From the NCBI GenBank assembly GCA_963580455.1, contig OY756957.1:20129001-20193000 (forward strand): DNA of 64,000 bases, in the 5' to 3' direction. Shown here in pieces: positions 23,345-34,530 of this stretch (within the stretch, counting starts at the first letter, position 1; each line of letters starts with the position of its first letter). Origin of the DNA: Euonymus europaeus (Eukaryota; Streptophyta; Magnoliopsida; Celastrales; Celastraceae). The notes below the pieces were generated by a model, which did not search any database, was not told where the DNA came from, and saw only the letters and a program-made list of their open reading frames with translations. The position numbers and the translations under genes were made by a program.

Positions 23345-24776
23345 CCTTGCCCAACAGTTTGAAATAAGGAAGTACCTCCAATGAAGTGGGGATGTTCAGG
23401 AGTCTCCTGATGTCCCAATGCAAATGCCCGGGTCTGCGTCTGGGTCGACTGTAGCTGCGGAGTCTGCCCAGATCAGCCTCGTGCTCTTCCCCCTGATGGA
23501 ATAGTTGAGGGAAGAGCTGGAGAAATTGCAGAAGATGGTACTCCGGGTGTATGATATTGATCTGAAGTTTTGCCACCCTGAGGACATTCCTTCCTCTTAT
23601 GGCCAGCCCCACCACACCCAAAGCACACAATCCCCTTCACCGGACACTGATCTTTCTTGTGCCCTTCCTTTCCGCACTTGAAACATGCAAATCTGCCACC
23701 CCATGGCCTTTGTCCTTGGTCCCTACCACCTCTCTGGCCTCTCTGAGTCTGAGGTTCTATCTTTTGCCTCTTCTGACTACTACTGCTTCCTCCACTAGAA
23801 GCTGGGGTCTTTCAACCCTTCTGAATGTCCCAGTACTGACGGGAGTTGCCTTGTCATATGACATCACTTTTGAAGGTATCATCAACTTCCCAATAGTAGG
23901 AATCAACCCATCTCGGTATCTCTCTGTCTTGCTCCAATCATCTGGAGCAAACTTCTTTCCAAACCTATAGAGTTCCTCATACCTCTTGGTATATTGTGTC
24001 ACCGTCATATCAGGAGTTTGCACCAACTCCATGTACTGCCTGGCCTTGTCAGATTGGAAGCTATCTGGCACAAATCGTTGCATAAACAACATTTCAAATG
24101 ATGTCCAAGTTAAATCATTCTTTCTCTTATCCATCGAATCCCACCAGTCATGTGCTGCTCCTTTAAGATAATAAAAGATCAGCTTCATCCTCCGGTCATC
24201 GGGTAGAACTAGAGATTCAAATCACTTGCTCATTTGCCTTAGCCATTCACCGGCTTCGTACCCTTCTCCCTCACCATTAAACACTGGAGGACTAGTCCTC
24301 CTCAACTGATCAACCTCATAAATCTCCCGTCCCGGTCTAGCACCATCTCCAGTACTAGCCCCGGAACCCTGTCCCTCACTTCGGACTTCTAGTGCTCTCA
24401 CCACTTGCGCTTGAGTCTGCGCTTGTATAACCTGAACTAAGTTCATCACAATTCCTGTCAAAGCCTCTAAGGTCACAGGCTGTCCCACAGTACTAGTCGG
24501 AGCAATCTGTACCTCCGGCAATACTGGCTCTAAAATCCTCCCCGGATATTCCACCTCAACTCTTTCCTCCACTCTTTCGTTGGTATCATTCACCGGCTCT
24601 GAATTCTGAGTGCTAGGAGTGCGTCTAGTAGCACGCGTCACTCCTCTACCTTGGCCCCTACCACGGCCCCCAGGTCGTCCTTGCCTGCCCCCATCTCCCG
24701 GGGTTGCCGCAGCACGAGTAGATCGGGTCTCTCTACGAGTATCCTTCTGCGCCACAACAGATAAGATACTTAACAT
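23345..24776 (-). pseudogene. Gag of copy B with two CCHC zinc knuckles
   Basis: Starts near 24776 with a basic, Gly/Arg-rich N-terminus ('RPGGRGRGQGRG', about 24660), then 'SPPVFNGEGEG' and the capsid-like region with 'FYYLKGAAHDWWDS' and 'ELYRFGKKFAP'. A stop at 24219-24221 and a frameshift near 23800 break it. In the next frame, around 23570-23690, two knuckles read C-FK-C-GKEG-H-KKDQ-C and C-FG-C-GGAG-H-KRKE-C. The role is particle formation and RNA packaging. Confidence 0.88.
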
Positions 24777-24904
24777 GACTTAATTAATTGAGGATTTAAG
24801 GGATAAGAAAACGTACCGGATCAGTAGAGGTCGTGACATGGCCTGGAGACTTACTAACTTACATCTAGGACCCAACCCCAGATCCTACGTAGAGCTAACC
24901 TCGC

Positions 24905-24916
24905 CCTCTGATACCA
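24905..24916 (-). other. Primer-binding site of copy B (initiator tRNA-Met)
   Basis: On the minus strand TGGTATCAGAGG begins three bases inside the 5' LTR, complementary to the 3' end of plant initiator tRNA-Met. This is the usual primer for plant chromoviruses. Confidence 0.92.
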
Positions 24917-24919
24917 AGC

Positions 24920-26998
24920 TGTGACCCCTGACCCAGAATTCACGCACTGAGCCGGGAGCGCCACTTTAGGCGTGTGCCCCGTCACTAAGGACCTCACCAC
25001 ACGCCAACCTAACCCCGGATTCTAACAGAAATCTGACAGCACCTCCCCGTATATCGGAGGGTGCCAACCTGCAATCACATCCCATTTAACACGGAAAATA
25101 ATAATCAATAATAATCAGAGAAGTTCCGCAGCCTAACAGGGCCTCTGGCCATCTAACCACATTCACACTCTAGGCAGGGCCTCAGGCCTCCTAATCACAT
25201 GCAATCAATAAGCAAAACATATTCATATCAATAATATTATCAGAGACTATCAAAGTCTATCAATCCGGACCCAAGGTCCTATATCCAAGTACGGGAGTCC
25301 CAATCACACGGCATACCCCCCGACCATCCATCAAACATACCGAAAAGGTATTCAAGCAACATAACAGTCAACCAATAAAAGTACTACATGTACTTAATTC
25401 ATAACCAAGGTTCTCAAACAACCAAATACATATCCTAGTGCTCCTAGGGTGGCCTTCCATGTCACGATCTGCAGCCTGGTTCTCAGCACCAGTCTCACCT
25501 GAAGGATATAGAAAAGTAATAGGGTGAGCAGGAGGCTCAGTAGGGAAAACAAAATGAATCATAAGAACGTAAAGGCTGAATAATGAAACAAGCTCAATGC
25601 AGCAACATGACATCCTAAAATGTCACAACAATGTATAACCTCGGGGTACACCCTACAGCGCCTGGCACTAGTCAACGAATATTCCGAAAAATCATCGGAA
25701 CCCTTGCACTTGCCCTGGAACGACTATAGGTGCACCTACACCATGGAAATCCCGATTTCCGGCAACAATGTGCCCATTCGGTATCCAACATCATCACAAA
25801 AGTATAACCTAAGGATACTACGAGTCCATACTCATAGACCCAATGCATCTATAATTCATGTCCAATAATGTCATGCAAAAGAAGCTCGTATATATAACAA
25901 TCCTATATATGTACATAACTACGTGATGCATGAACAAGGTTTATCATGCCCAATAGATGATTAAGCATTCAAAGGGTATGCAAATTCTTCAATAACCAAC
26001 AACAAGGTTCGTTCTTCCTAAGGAACAATTTAGGCAAGAACATAAATAATAAAGACCAATGAAGAATTTCAACCGCTCTTTATAGAAGAACAATACGATA
26101 GAAAATGGGGTACGAATCCCTACCTCAATTTCAAGCTATCACAAGCTACAAGTTTTTCCCAAATTCTAGGGTTTGAGTTTCCGAACCTACCATATAGCAA
26201 ATTCATCACCCAATCCCACAAATTAATCCCCCATAACCATAATCAACATAAATCAAACCAACAACTTAAGCGAAAATTACCTTTCTTTCTCTAGAACCCA
26301 AATATGCTAAGTTCAAGCCTTCAAACCTTCAATCCACCAAATCTTCAAACAACCTAGTATATATCAACATATATAGACTTAAATCAACCTCTATAGTCAT
26401 TCTAAAACAGCCATTCGAAGTTCCATTCGAAATTACAAAAACCCTAGGTTTTATGGAAAACTAGAAACTTACCTCAAATCCCTCCAACTTTGTCAAACTC
26501 TTCTTTAATCTTCTTCTATCCTTCAATCCAAGCTTCAATCCTTGAAATCTCTCAAGAATCTCTCTTTATCTCTCTATTTCTCTCTCTCTCTCTCTCTAAA
26601 AGTCGGAATTTTTAACAACGATTAAGTTCTGGTCGCGCACTGGCTTTTAACATCTCGGGGAGCGCCTAGGCGCTCAGAATTTGCGCCTAGGCGCATTGAT
26701 CTTAAGTTTAAATTTTGAACCCACTATCCCGTACAACTTTTGTACACACCTAGGCGACCGTCTAGGCATGTGGCCTTACATTTTTAGCTCCGTCTCGTTC
26801 TTAGCTTCGATTTGATATATTATGGGCCCGAAACAGACATCTGTGCTAAAAATATGACCGATTTACCGAACCTAGTTCAAAAACTATCATTTAGGCCTTA
26901 TACACTTCCAATGGTCCGTTATCACTTCGAACCCATTTTTCAATAATTTATTACTTAAAATTTAACCAAACATAATATTTTTGGGTCGGGATCTCACA
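24920..26998 (-). mobile_element. 5' LTR of chromovirus copy B (2079 bp)
   Basis: Plus-strand ends TGTGACCCCTG and GGATCTCACA; followed by the AAGCA duplication. Near-identical to 17915-19991. Differences include a one-base loss at the inner end, an extra TC step in the run near 26575-26597, and scattered transitions. It carries the promoter for the element in its upstream part, which includes the GCGCCTAGGCGC-type motifs (about 26660-26770). Confidence 0.95.
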
Positions 26999-27003
26999 AA
27001 GCA
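26999..27003. other. Target site duplication of copy B (right)
   Basis: AAGCA, identical to 17910-17914. Confidence 0.9.
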
Positions 27004-27118
27004 TGTTTTCATAGAACATCAACATGTAAATTAACTAAGACATTTTTCGTTAAAATTACTTACTTGTTGATGGTCGTGTCGATCCTCGGTGCTCATGTAA
27101 CCTTCATACCCTATATGT

Positions 27119-27162
<44 letters not shown>
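27119..27162. repeat. Compound (AC)n(AT)n microsatellite
   Basis: About ten AC units run directly into about eleven AT units, followed by TTA repeats. It lies in the leader of copy C. Confidence 0.95.
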
Positions 27163-27291
27163 TATTATTAGCTATTTATTTATTTAGTTATTTAGTTATT
27201 TTTATTTTTATTAACCTATTATTATTATTACTATTATTATTATTACTATTATTATTTATCTGTTATGCTACTTTATTATGAAGAATCGTGG

Positions 27292-27303
27292 CCTCTGATA
27301 CCA
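27292..27303 (-). other. Primer-binding site of copy C (initiator tRNA-Met)
   Basis: Minus-strand TGGTATCAGAGG lies two bases inside the LTR start at 27306. It is the landmark showing that 27306 onward is the 5' LTR of the element whose pol lies at 12.9-17.3 kb. Confidence 0.88.
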
Positions 27304-27305
27304 AC

Positions 27306-29085
27306 TGTAACACCCCATCCCAAATAACCAATCACATAGCCTTGCACTCCAAATTTATCGGATAAACTGACAAATACGATGATAATTCTAGACAACTACC
27401 TAGTAAAACACCACCCATCAATTCAAGATATTAATAATAAAAATAAATAATCTTTCAATAATTTTAAATAACATAAAATTTCCCAACGGGTCGTTCATGC
27501 ACCAAATCAAGCCAATTCGAATTGCTAATTCTTTGCAGTACTAGTCTTGCAGTCAACTGCTTATTTAAGAAAATTAGAAATCAGTAGTCTTTAATCATAA
27601 TATACTTTGCATAATCCCATAATATCAACTACCCATCAATGCCTCCTTCGTTACATGAGCACTTTCACTGAGGATTTCCGACATCACCATCAACAATCAA
27701 ATCAGCATATTCATTATCACCTGCATCACGAAACATAATGAGCCAAGGCCCAGCAAGTAACATTTTATGCATGTATGTGCGTGTTTTCTTTAGGGAATGA
27801 AACCTCAACCATTAAAACATTTAACCAGTATTAGGGCCCTTTAACTCTAGCAAACTGCTATAGAGCAACCGGTCGGGATTTCCTTTCAGTATCCTACCAT
27901 AGAATACTTTCCTGTAATTGTCCTTTTTCTTTTCCTCTCTTTCCTTTCCAATTTAATAAGCCTTAATCATAACATTTCCAATACACCCCCCTGTAGCAGT
28001 TATACTAGGTTTATAAATCATTTTCCTCCATTACGTGAACCTTACCATATGCAATGACATGTTATGCACAACTTTCAATAATCAATAATCATACAGTAAA
28101 TATCAGATCATATACATTCTCATATAATGACATTCATCAGTAATTTATCAATTCCAGTCACTCAATACATGCATAGCATCAAAATAATTCAAATAGCACA
28201 CAAGTTTCGTAATACAGTTGAAACGTTACTTACCTTACCGCGCTTTCCTAAATCTCAATAAAATCAACTATGCAACTTAACCCTGAAATTCATACCAAAC
28301 TCATTTACATTAATATTTATACAATTAATATTATTTTATTAACTTAAATTTAATTAGGTCAAATTGGGCAAACCAGTCAACTGGTCTGCCCAGTACCAAC
28401 CGAGTCAGCCCGACCCGGTTGGGTCCTCTCTTCACTGCAACGGGTCAACAGACCCGTTAATAGTCGGAATCGGGTCACCCCCGTCCAGGGTACGGTGGTC
28501 CTCACCACCGGCCTAGATTGATAGACGGGGGTCGGACGATTTGAGCGCCACCCATGGTTACCTGAATAGTGGTCGAAATTTGACGGAAACCACTCCGGAA
28601 CTCCACGGCAGCCGCACCTTTTCCCCTTCGATCGACAACCTTGAGCCACTCCGATGGATCCGAAAATCCTACCGCCGCACTCCTCTTCTCAAGCCGGTCC
28701 TTCTCGTGCCACCCTCGCCGCCGTTCGTCACGTTTGTCGGAAAAAAGCCCCTCCGTCGCCGCCTCTCGTGCCACTCTCTCACTGTTTGGGTTGCTAGGTT
28801 TTCTCGTTTTCCGTGCAACCTTATAATATATTTTTAACAATTTTACTAATTTACAATTATATCCCTTAAATTGTGTATTTATCCCCACATGCTACTACCG
28901 TATTTACAACATTACCATTTCCTTTGAATTATTAACAATTCCGGTTACGTTCCCAAAATTCCAATTTAATTTCTTTTGTTACTTTCACATCTCGTGTGTA
29001 TTTACGCCTGTAATAAATAACGATTATCTTCACACCACTGTAATCAATCCCTATTAATTACTACCCCTGTTAACTAAACTTGCAT
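27306..29085 (-). mobile_element. 5' LTR of chromovirus copy C (about 1.78 kb, outer end approximate)
   Basis: The inner end is sharp: TGTAACACCCCATCCC on plus, i.e. GGGGTGTTACA at the LTR end in element orientation. The outer end is inferred from where ULP-gene exon sequence resumes, near 29085; a candidate is 'aaacttgca' at about 29070-29079. A GC-rich block at 28370-28830 carries repeated GGGTC/GACCC phrases and gives rise to overlapping ORFs on both strands, which I take as chance. The 3' LTR of this element is absent. Confidence 0.8.
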
Positions 29086-29416
29086 GCTAATTTTGATACG
29101 GAAGACATCGACAAAATGTTCAGCACCCCTTTCCGATCAGATACTCAATGCCCACAACAACATTTTGGCACATAAGTTAATATATGCAATAATTTTATTA
29201 TCTAGTTTGAACACAAATGGTAAAAGCATCACAATATCACATTTCAAATGCAGGGTAGATTGTGGCGTACATGTCTGTCCTGTAATGGAGAAATTGGTGA
29301 AGGGTGAACCTATAGAGGAAAATCTACCACTCAAAGAAGTCATGAAATACAAATGTCACATGGTTGCAAAGTTCATGAAAATTTTCACAATTCCAAGAAA
29401 AAATGAAGTCATGTAA
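29086..29416 (+). pseudogene. C-terminal part of a ULP1-type (C48) cysteine protease
   Basis: Two coding pieces. About 29092-29180 reads 'TEDIDKMFSTPFRSD' and ends 'CPQQ', with the conserved glutamine position. After AT-rich intron-like sequence and an acceptor ATGCAG at about 29250-29256 comes 'VDCGVHVCPVMEKLVKGEP', the D-C-G motif with the nucleophilic cysteine, ending at a stop at 29414-29416. This is the end of the gene begun at 11111; chromovirus copies C and B sit between. The catalytic histidine and aspartate exons are not visible, so the enzyme is broken. Confidence 0.6.
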
Positions 29417-29636
29417 TATTCTGACAGTATATATTTCCTTATATTTTGCATGAATATTTTTAGCGTAATGTTATTTTCCAAATAATTCATATCAGTAAAT
29501 AATTGACCTAATATATATTGTGAGTAATTGACAATACTTACAGGATAACAAGATTATCACACCCATATACATTGTCTATGATAAGGATCTTACTCATAAC
29601 CTTTTAACACAACGGAATAACAACAAAAATAACAAC
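29417..29636. other. AT-rich 3' flank of the ULP-type gene
   Basis: No ORF or recognisable element. It lies between two convergent coding units (ULP on +, transposase on -) and grades into the tandem repeat that follows. Confidence 0.6.
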
Positions 29637-29948
29637 CAGATACATTGGTTATACATTGTAAATTCAAAAATAAAATAACTAAAAATCAAAAAACACAATA
29701 GAATAACAAATGTAACTACTTGTAAAATTCATTCACGATAACTAGATACATTGGTTATACATTGTAAATTCAAAAATAAAATAACTAAAAACCAAAAAAC
29801 ACAATAGAATAACAAATGTAACTAATTGTAAAATTCATTCACGATAACATAAGAATCAAAAACAGATACATTGTCGATAAATTGTCCATACATAAATAAA
29901 TAAACTGTACCGAAAAACCCAATAGGATTACAATGTAAAGTAATTGTA
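29637..29948. repeat. Three-copy tandem repeat between convergent MULE genes
   Basis: A unit starting 'agatacattg' recurs at 29639, 29744 and 29864 (spacings 105 and 120). The first two copies are almost identical, including 'aaaacacaatagaataacaa' and 'taaaattcattcacgat'; the third is diverged. The last copy ends inside the 3' end of the transposase gene. Confidence 0.85.
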
Positions 29949-29956
29949 AAATTCAT

Positions 29957-31365
29957 TCACGATGCCAAAGATTCCTTGCAAGTCTTCTTGTTGTGGTTAC
30001 CCATCTTTCCACACCTCCCGCAACGGATCATTCGAATCTGCTCACCCTTGGACCTTATACGCCGTTTTTTAGGCCTTCCTAGAGGCCTCCTTGTAGCAGA
30101 AGGAAGAAAGTCAACATTATTGTCAATAATCTCATCAACGGACAAATATGAAAGAACAGGCTCGATAGACTCTTCATATGATTTTCGAAAAGCTGCAATA
30201 TGGAAGTAATAGTGCACAAAATCTTCAACCCGCTTCCCAGACCTACTAATTGCTTTAATAGCATCCACACATGGGTATCCATTCAATTGCCACATAACAC
30301 AAGAACACTTGAACAAAGAAATGTCCACTACATGACGTGGTTCAGAGAAAACCTCAAATATGTATTCAGATGACCTCTGCACATGCCAAGACCGACCTTC
30401 AACCCCATAGGCATGAAGCTTCTCAAGCATCTTCGGACATAATATTCCTTCCCAGTCATCTTACAAAAAAATTCACAAAAAAAAGGAAATCAAAATGTAT
30501 GAAAAAGGTATAACAATAGTATCACAAAATTATCATAAATCTAACCATAATTTACCTGCCTCAATTTTCCTCTCATAAAACCACCCCATAAACTTCAATC
30601 TTATCTTATCAACCATATGAGTTATAGGCAAACTCCTACAATCAAGAATCCAAGAATTGCAAGATTTAGCTGCATTCGAATGCATCTCTCCATATCGATA
30701 CCCAACACTATACACATTCGTTCAATGCCTAAGAGGTAAACCCTCTAAGAAACTAGCAACAATACCACCCCCTTCTTGTTTAAAAGCAGACATCTTCCTA
30801 TTAAAAACTTCAACTGTAGGAGCAACAACACATTCACGTAACAACCAAACCATTCGTTCTCTTTGACAATTGGTAAAAGATCCTCGACTGAATCTATCCC
30901 TCAAATTTTGTTTCAAATGTTGAAGACAATAAAAATGATTAGCAGTAGGAAAAACCTTAGGCAATGCTTCCACCAGCCCAACATTCTGATCAGATACAAA
31001 AGTAATTGAACAAACACCACTAACAACAACCCGCAATTGCTCAAAGAACCACTTCCAATTTTCATGATTTTCAGAGTCTACGACCGCAAAACCCAGTGGA
31101 AATAAACCTGATATATAGAAACCACATATTTATTACAAAATATATCATATTCGTATCATGATAGCATCTCGTCATAATAACAAAATAGAAAAAATAATTG
31201 AAGAAAATTTACATATAAAAAAAATCACCTTGGTCTCCATTCTTCCCTGTGGTAGATAATAGAGTTCCTCCAAATCTTCCTTTCAAGAATGTACCATCAA
31301 TGAATAACAATGGCCGACACTGTTGAAAACCCTTTATACATGCATGAAAAGCAATGAATAACCGG
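29957..31365 (-). pseudogene. MULE (MuDR-type) transposase, N-terminally truncated
   Basis: Read right to left. 31365-31209 has 'PLLFIDGTFLKGRFGGTLL' (first catalytic Asp in D-G-T-F). An intron-like gap about 31208-31107 follows, then 'GFAVVDSENHENWKWFFEQL', 'ITFVSDQNVGLVEAL' (second Asp) and 'HFYCLQHLKQNL', the C-x2-H motif of MULE transposases. At about 30719 a TGA replaces the Trp of the usual 'HW' in 'LPLRH*TNVY'. The chain continues through 30715-30533. The last exon, 30430-29957, has the SWIM-like finger 'CSCVMWQLNGYPC' (its final His reads Asp) and a zinc knuckle C-GR-C-GKMG-N-H-NKKT-C. The N-terminal DNA-binding part is replaced by satellite at 31365. Confidence 0.85.
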
Positions 31366-34300
31366 CGAAAGTTGCTCCTTTGGAAACGAAACAATCTACG
31401 AAGCCTACACTCGTAAAATTCGACCTAAAATAACAATCAAAAGTGGACACCGAATAGCCTAGATGGTTCGGAATTACCTAACTCTATTCTTAGAGGAGCT
31501 TTAAAAGGTTTTGGGTATTTGAGAACGAAGATTGGTAATTGGCAACGAAACAAACTACGAAGCCTATTCTCGTAAAGTTTGACATAAAATAAAAATAAAA
31601 AGTGGACACCGAACAACCTATATGGTTCGGAATTATGCAACTCTCTCCTTATAGGAGCCTTTAACGGTTTTGGCTATTGAGACACGAAAGTTGGTGTTTT
31701 GGCAACGAAACAATCTACAAAGACTATACACGTAAAATTTGACGTAAGTATAAAAAGTGTACACCAAACAACCCAGACAATTCGGAATAACCCAACTCTC
31801 TCCTTATCCTAGTTTTAATGGTTTTGCCTATTTGAAAACGAAAGGTGATCTTTTGACAACAAAACAATCTATGAACCTATACTCATAAAATTTGACATAA
31901 ACTAAGTATAAAAAAGTGTACACGGAAAAACCTAGATGGTTTGGAATTACCCAACTCTCTCCTTATAGTAGCTTTTAACGGTTTTCCCTATTTGAGAACG
32001 AAAATTGATCTTTTGGCAACGAAACAATCTACGAAACCTATACTCGTAAAATTTGACCTAAACAAGAAATAAAAAGTGGACATTGAACAACCTAGAGGGT
32101 TCGAAATAACCCAACTCTCTCCTTAGAGGAGCATTTAACGGTTTTGCCTATATGAGAAGGAAAGTTGGTCTTTTGGAAACGAAACAATCTACGAAGCCTA
32201 TACTCATAAAATTTGACTTAAAATAGCAATAAAAAGTATACACTGAACAACCCAGATGGTTCAGAATTACCCACTGTCTCCTTCCTTATAGGAGCTTTTA
32301 ACTGTTTTGCCTATTTGGATACGAAAGTTGGTCTTTTGACAACGAAACAATGTACGAAACCTATACTAGTAAAATTTGACCTAAAATAAATATAAAAAGT
32401 GTACACCGAACAACCTAGATTGTTCGAAATAACCCAACTCCATTCTTAAAGGAGCTTTTAACGGTTTTGCATATTTGAGAACAAAAGTTGGTCATTTGGA
32501 TAAGAAGCCTATACTCGTAAAATTTGACCAAAAATAACAATCAATAGTGGACACTGAATAATCTAGATGGTTCAGAATTACCCAACTCTATTCTTAGAAG
32601 GGCTTTTAAAGGTTTTGGCTATTTGAGAACGAAGGTTTGTCTTTTGGCAATGAAACAAAATACGAAGCCTATTCTCGTAAAGTTGACATAAGATAACAAC
32701 AAAAAGTATAAACCGAACAACCTAAAAAGTTTGAAATTATGCAACTCTCACCTTATATGAGCTTTTAACGGTTTTGGCTATTTAGACACGAAAATTGGTC
32801 TTTTGCAAACGAAACAATCTACGAAGACTATACTCGTAAAATTTGATGTAAAATAACTATAAAAAGTGTACAACGAACAACCTAGGTAGTTCGGAATAAC
32901 TCAACTCTATTCTTAAATAAGCTTTTAACGGTTTTGCCTATTTGAGAACGAAAGTTGCTCCTTTGGAAACGAAACAATCTACGAAGCCTACACTCGTAAA
33001 ATTCGACCTAAAATAACAATCAAAAGTGGATACTGAATAGCCTAGATGGTTCGGAATTACCCAACTCTATTCTTAGAGGAGCTTTTAAAGGTTTTCGGTA
33101 TTTGAGAACAAAGATTGGTAATTGGCAACGAAACAAACTACGAAGCCTATTCTCGTAAAGTTTGACATAAAATAAAAATAAAAAGTGGACACCGAACAAC
33201 CTATATGGTTCGGAATTACGCAACTCTCTCCTTATAGGAGCCTTTAACGGTTTTGGCTATTGAGACACGAAAGTTGGTGTTTTGGCAACGAAACAATCTA
33301 CAAAGACTATACACGTAAAATTTGACGTAAGCATAAAAAGTGAACACCGAACAACCTAGACGGTTCGGAATAACCCAACTCTCTCCTTATCCTAGTTTTA
33401 ATGGTTTTGCCTATTTGAAAACGAAAGTTGATCTTTTGGCAACAAAACAATCTACGAACCTATACTCATAAAATTTGACATAAAGTAAGTATAAAAAGTG
33501 TACACGGAAAAACCTAGATGGTTTGGAATTACCCAACTCTCTCCTTATAGTAGCTTTTAACGGTTTTGCCTATTTGAGAACGAAAGTTGATCTTTTGGCA
33601 ACGAAACATTCTACGGAGCCTATACTCGTAAAATTTGACCTAAAATAGCAATAAAAAGTGGACACTGAACAACCTAGAGGGTTCGGAATAACCCAACTCT
33701 CTCCTTAGAGGAGCATTTAACGGTTTTGCCTATATGAGAAGGAAAGTTGGTCCTTTGGAAACGAAACAATCTACGAAGCCTATACTCATAAAATTTGACT
33801 TAAAATAGCAATAAAAGTATACACCGAACAACCCAGATGGTTCGGAATTACCCACTGTCTCTCTCCTTATATGATCTTTTAATGGTTTTGCCTATTTGGA
33901 TACGAAAGTTGGTCTTTTGACAACGATAAAAGTACGAAAAAATGAAGGAAACCTAAACTCATAAAATTTGACCTAAAATAACTATAAAAAGTGTACAATG
34001 AACAACCTAGATAGTTCAGAATAACCCAACTCTATTCTTAAAGGGGCTTTTAACAGTTTTTCCTATTTGAGAACGAAAGTTGATCTTTTGGCAACGAAAC
34101 AATCTATGAAGCATATACTCGTAAAATTTGATGTAAAATAACTATAAAAGTGTACACCAAACAACCTAGATGGTTCGGAATAACCCAACTCTCTTCTTAG
34201 AAGAGCTTTTAATAGTTTTTCCTATTTGAAAACGAAAGTTGGTCTTTTGGCAACAAAACAATCTATGAAGCCTATACTCACAAAATTTGACATAAACTAA

Positions 34301-34530
34301 GTATAAAAAGTGGACACGAAGCAACCTAAACAATTTGGAATTACCCAACTCTCTCCTTAAAGTACCTTTTAACGGTTTTGCCTATTTGAGAACGAAAGTT
34401 GATCTTTTGTCAATGAAACAATCAACGAAGCCTATACTCGTAAAATTTGACCTAAAATAGCAATAAAAAGTGGATACTGAACAACCTATGTGGTTCGGAA
34501 TAACCCAACTCTCTCCATAGAGGAGCTTTT
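31366..34530 (+). repeat. Tandem pair of a 1583-bp (ten-monomer) higher-order repeat
   Basis: The odd variant 'gaaagttgctcctttgg' occurs at 31366 and 32949, offset 1583. The monomers after each show the same private variants in the same order: 'gattggtaattggcaacg', 'gactatacacgtaaaattt', 'ttatcctagttttaatgg', 'aacctagagggttcg' and the shortened 'attacccactgtctc'. Agreement is clear to about 34060 and fades near 34500. Copies differ by roughly a few percent by eye, far less than neighbouring monomers do. Confidence 0.8.

Larger units (their letters stand above)
19992..24919 (-). mobile_element. Chromovirus copy B, internal region (Ty3/gypsy, Tekay/Del-like)
   Basis: Complete gypsy set on the minus strand: primer-binding site, gag, protease, RT, RNase H, integrase, chromodomain-like tail, polypurine tract (19992-20004, read tcccttccccctt on plus). 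With both LTRs and a matching target duplication this is the only structurally complete element in the window. It carries at least five in-frame stops and one or more frameshifts, so it can no longer make its own proteins, although it could be copied in trans if transcribed. Confidence 0.95.
27004..27305 (-). other. Untranslated leader of copy C, right part
   Basis: Continues the leader cut at 17909. It holds a compound microsatellite and an AT-rich ATT/TTA-type low-complexity stretch (27163-27256), then the primer-binding site next to the LTR. No coding sequence seen. Confidence 0.75.

Noticed and set aside
28377..28888. Overlapping GC-rich ORFs on both strands
   Set aside because: They lie in the LTR of copy C. 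High GC lowers stop frequency; no domain pattern is visible.
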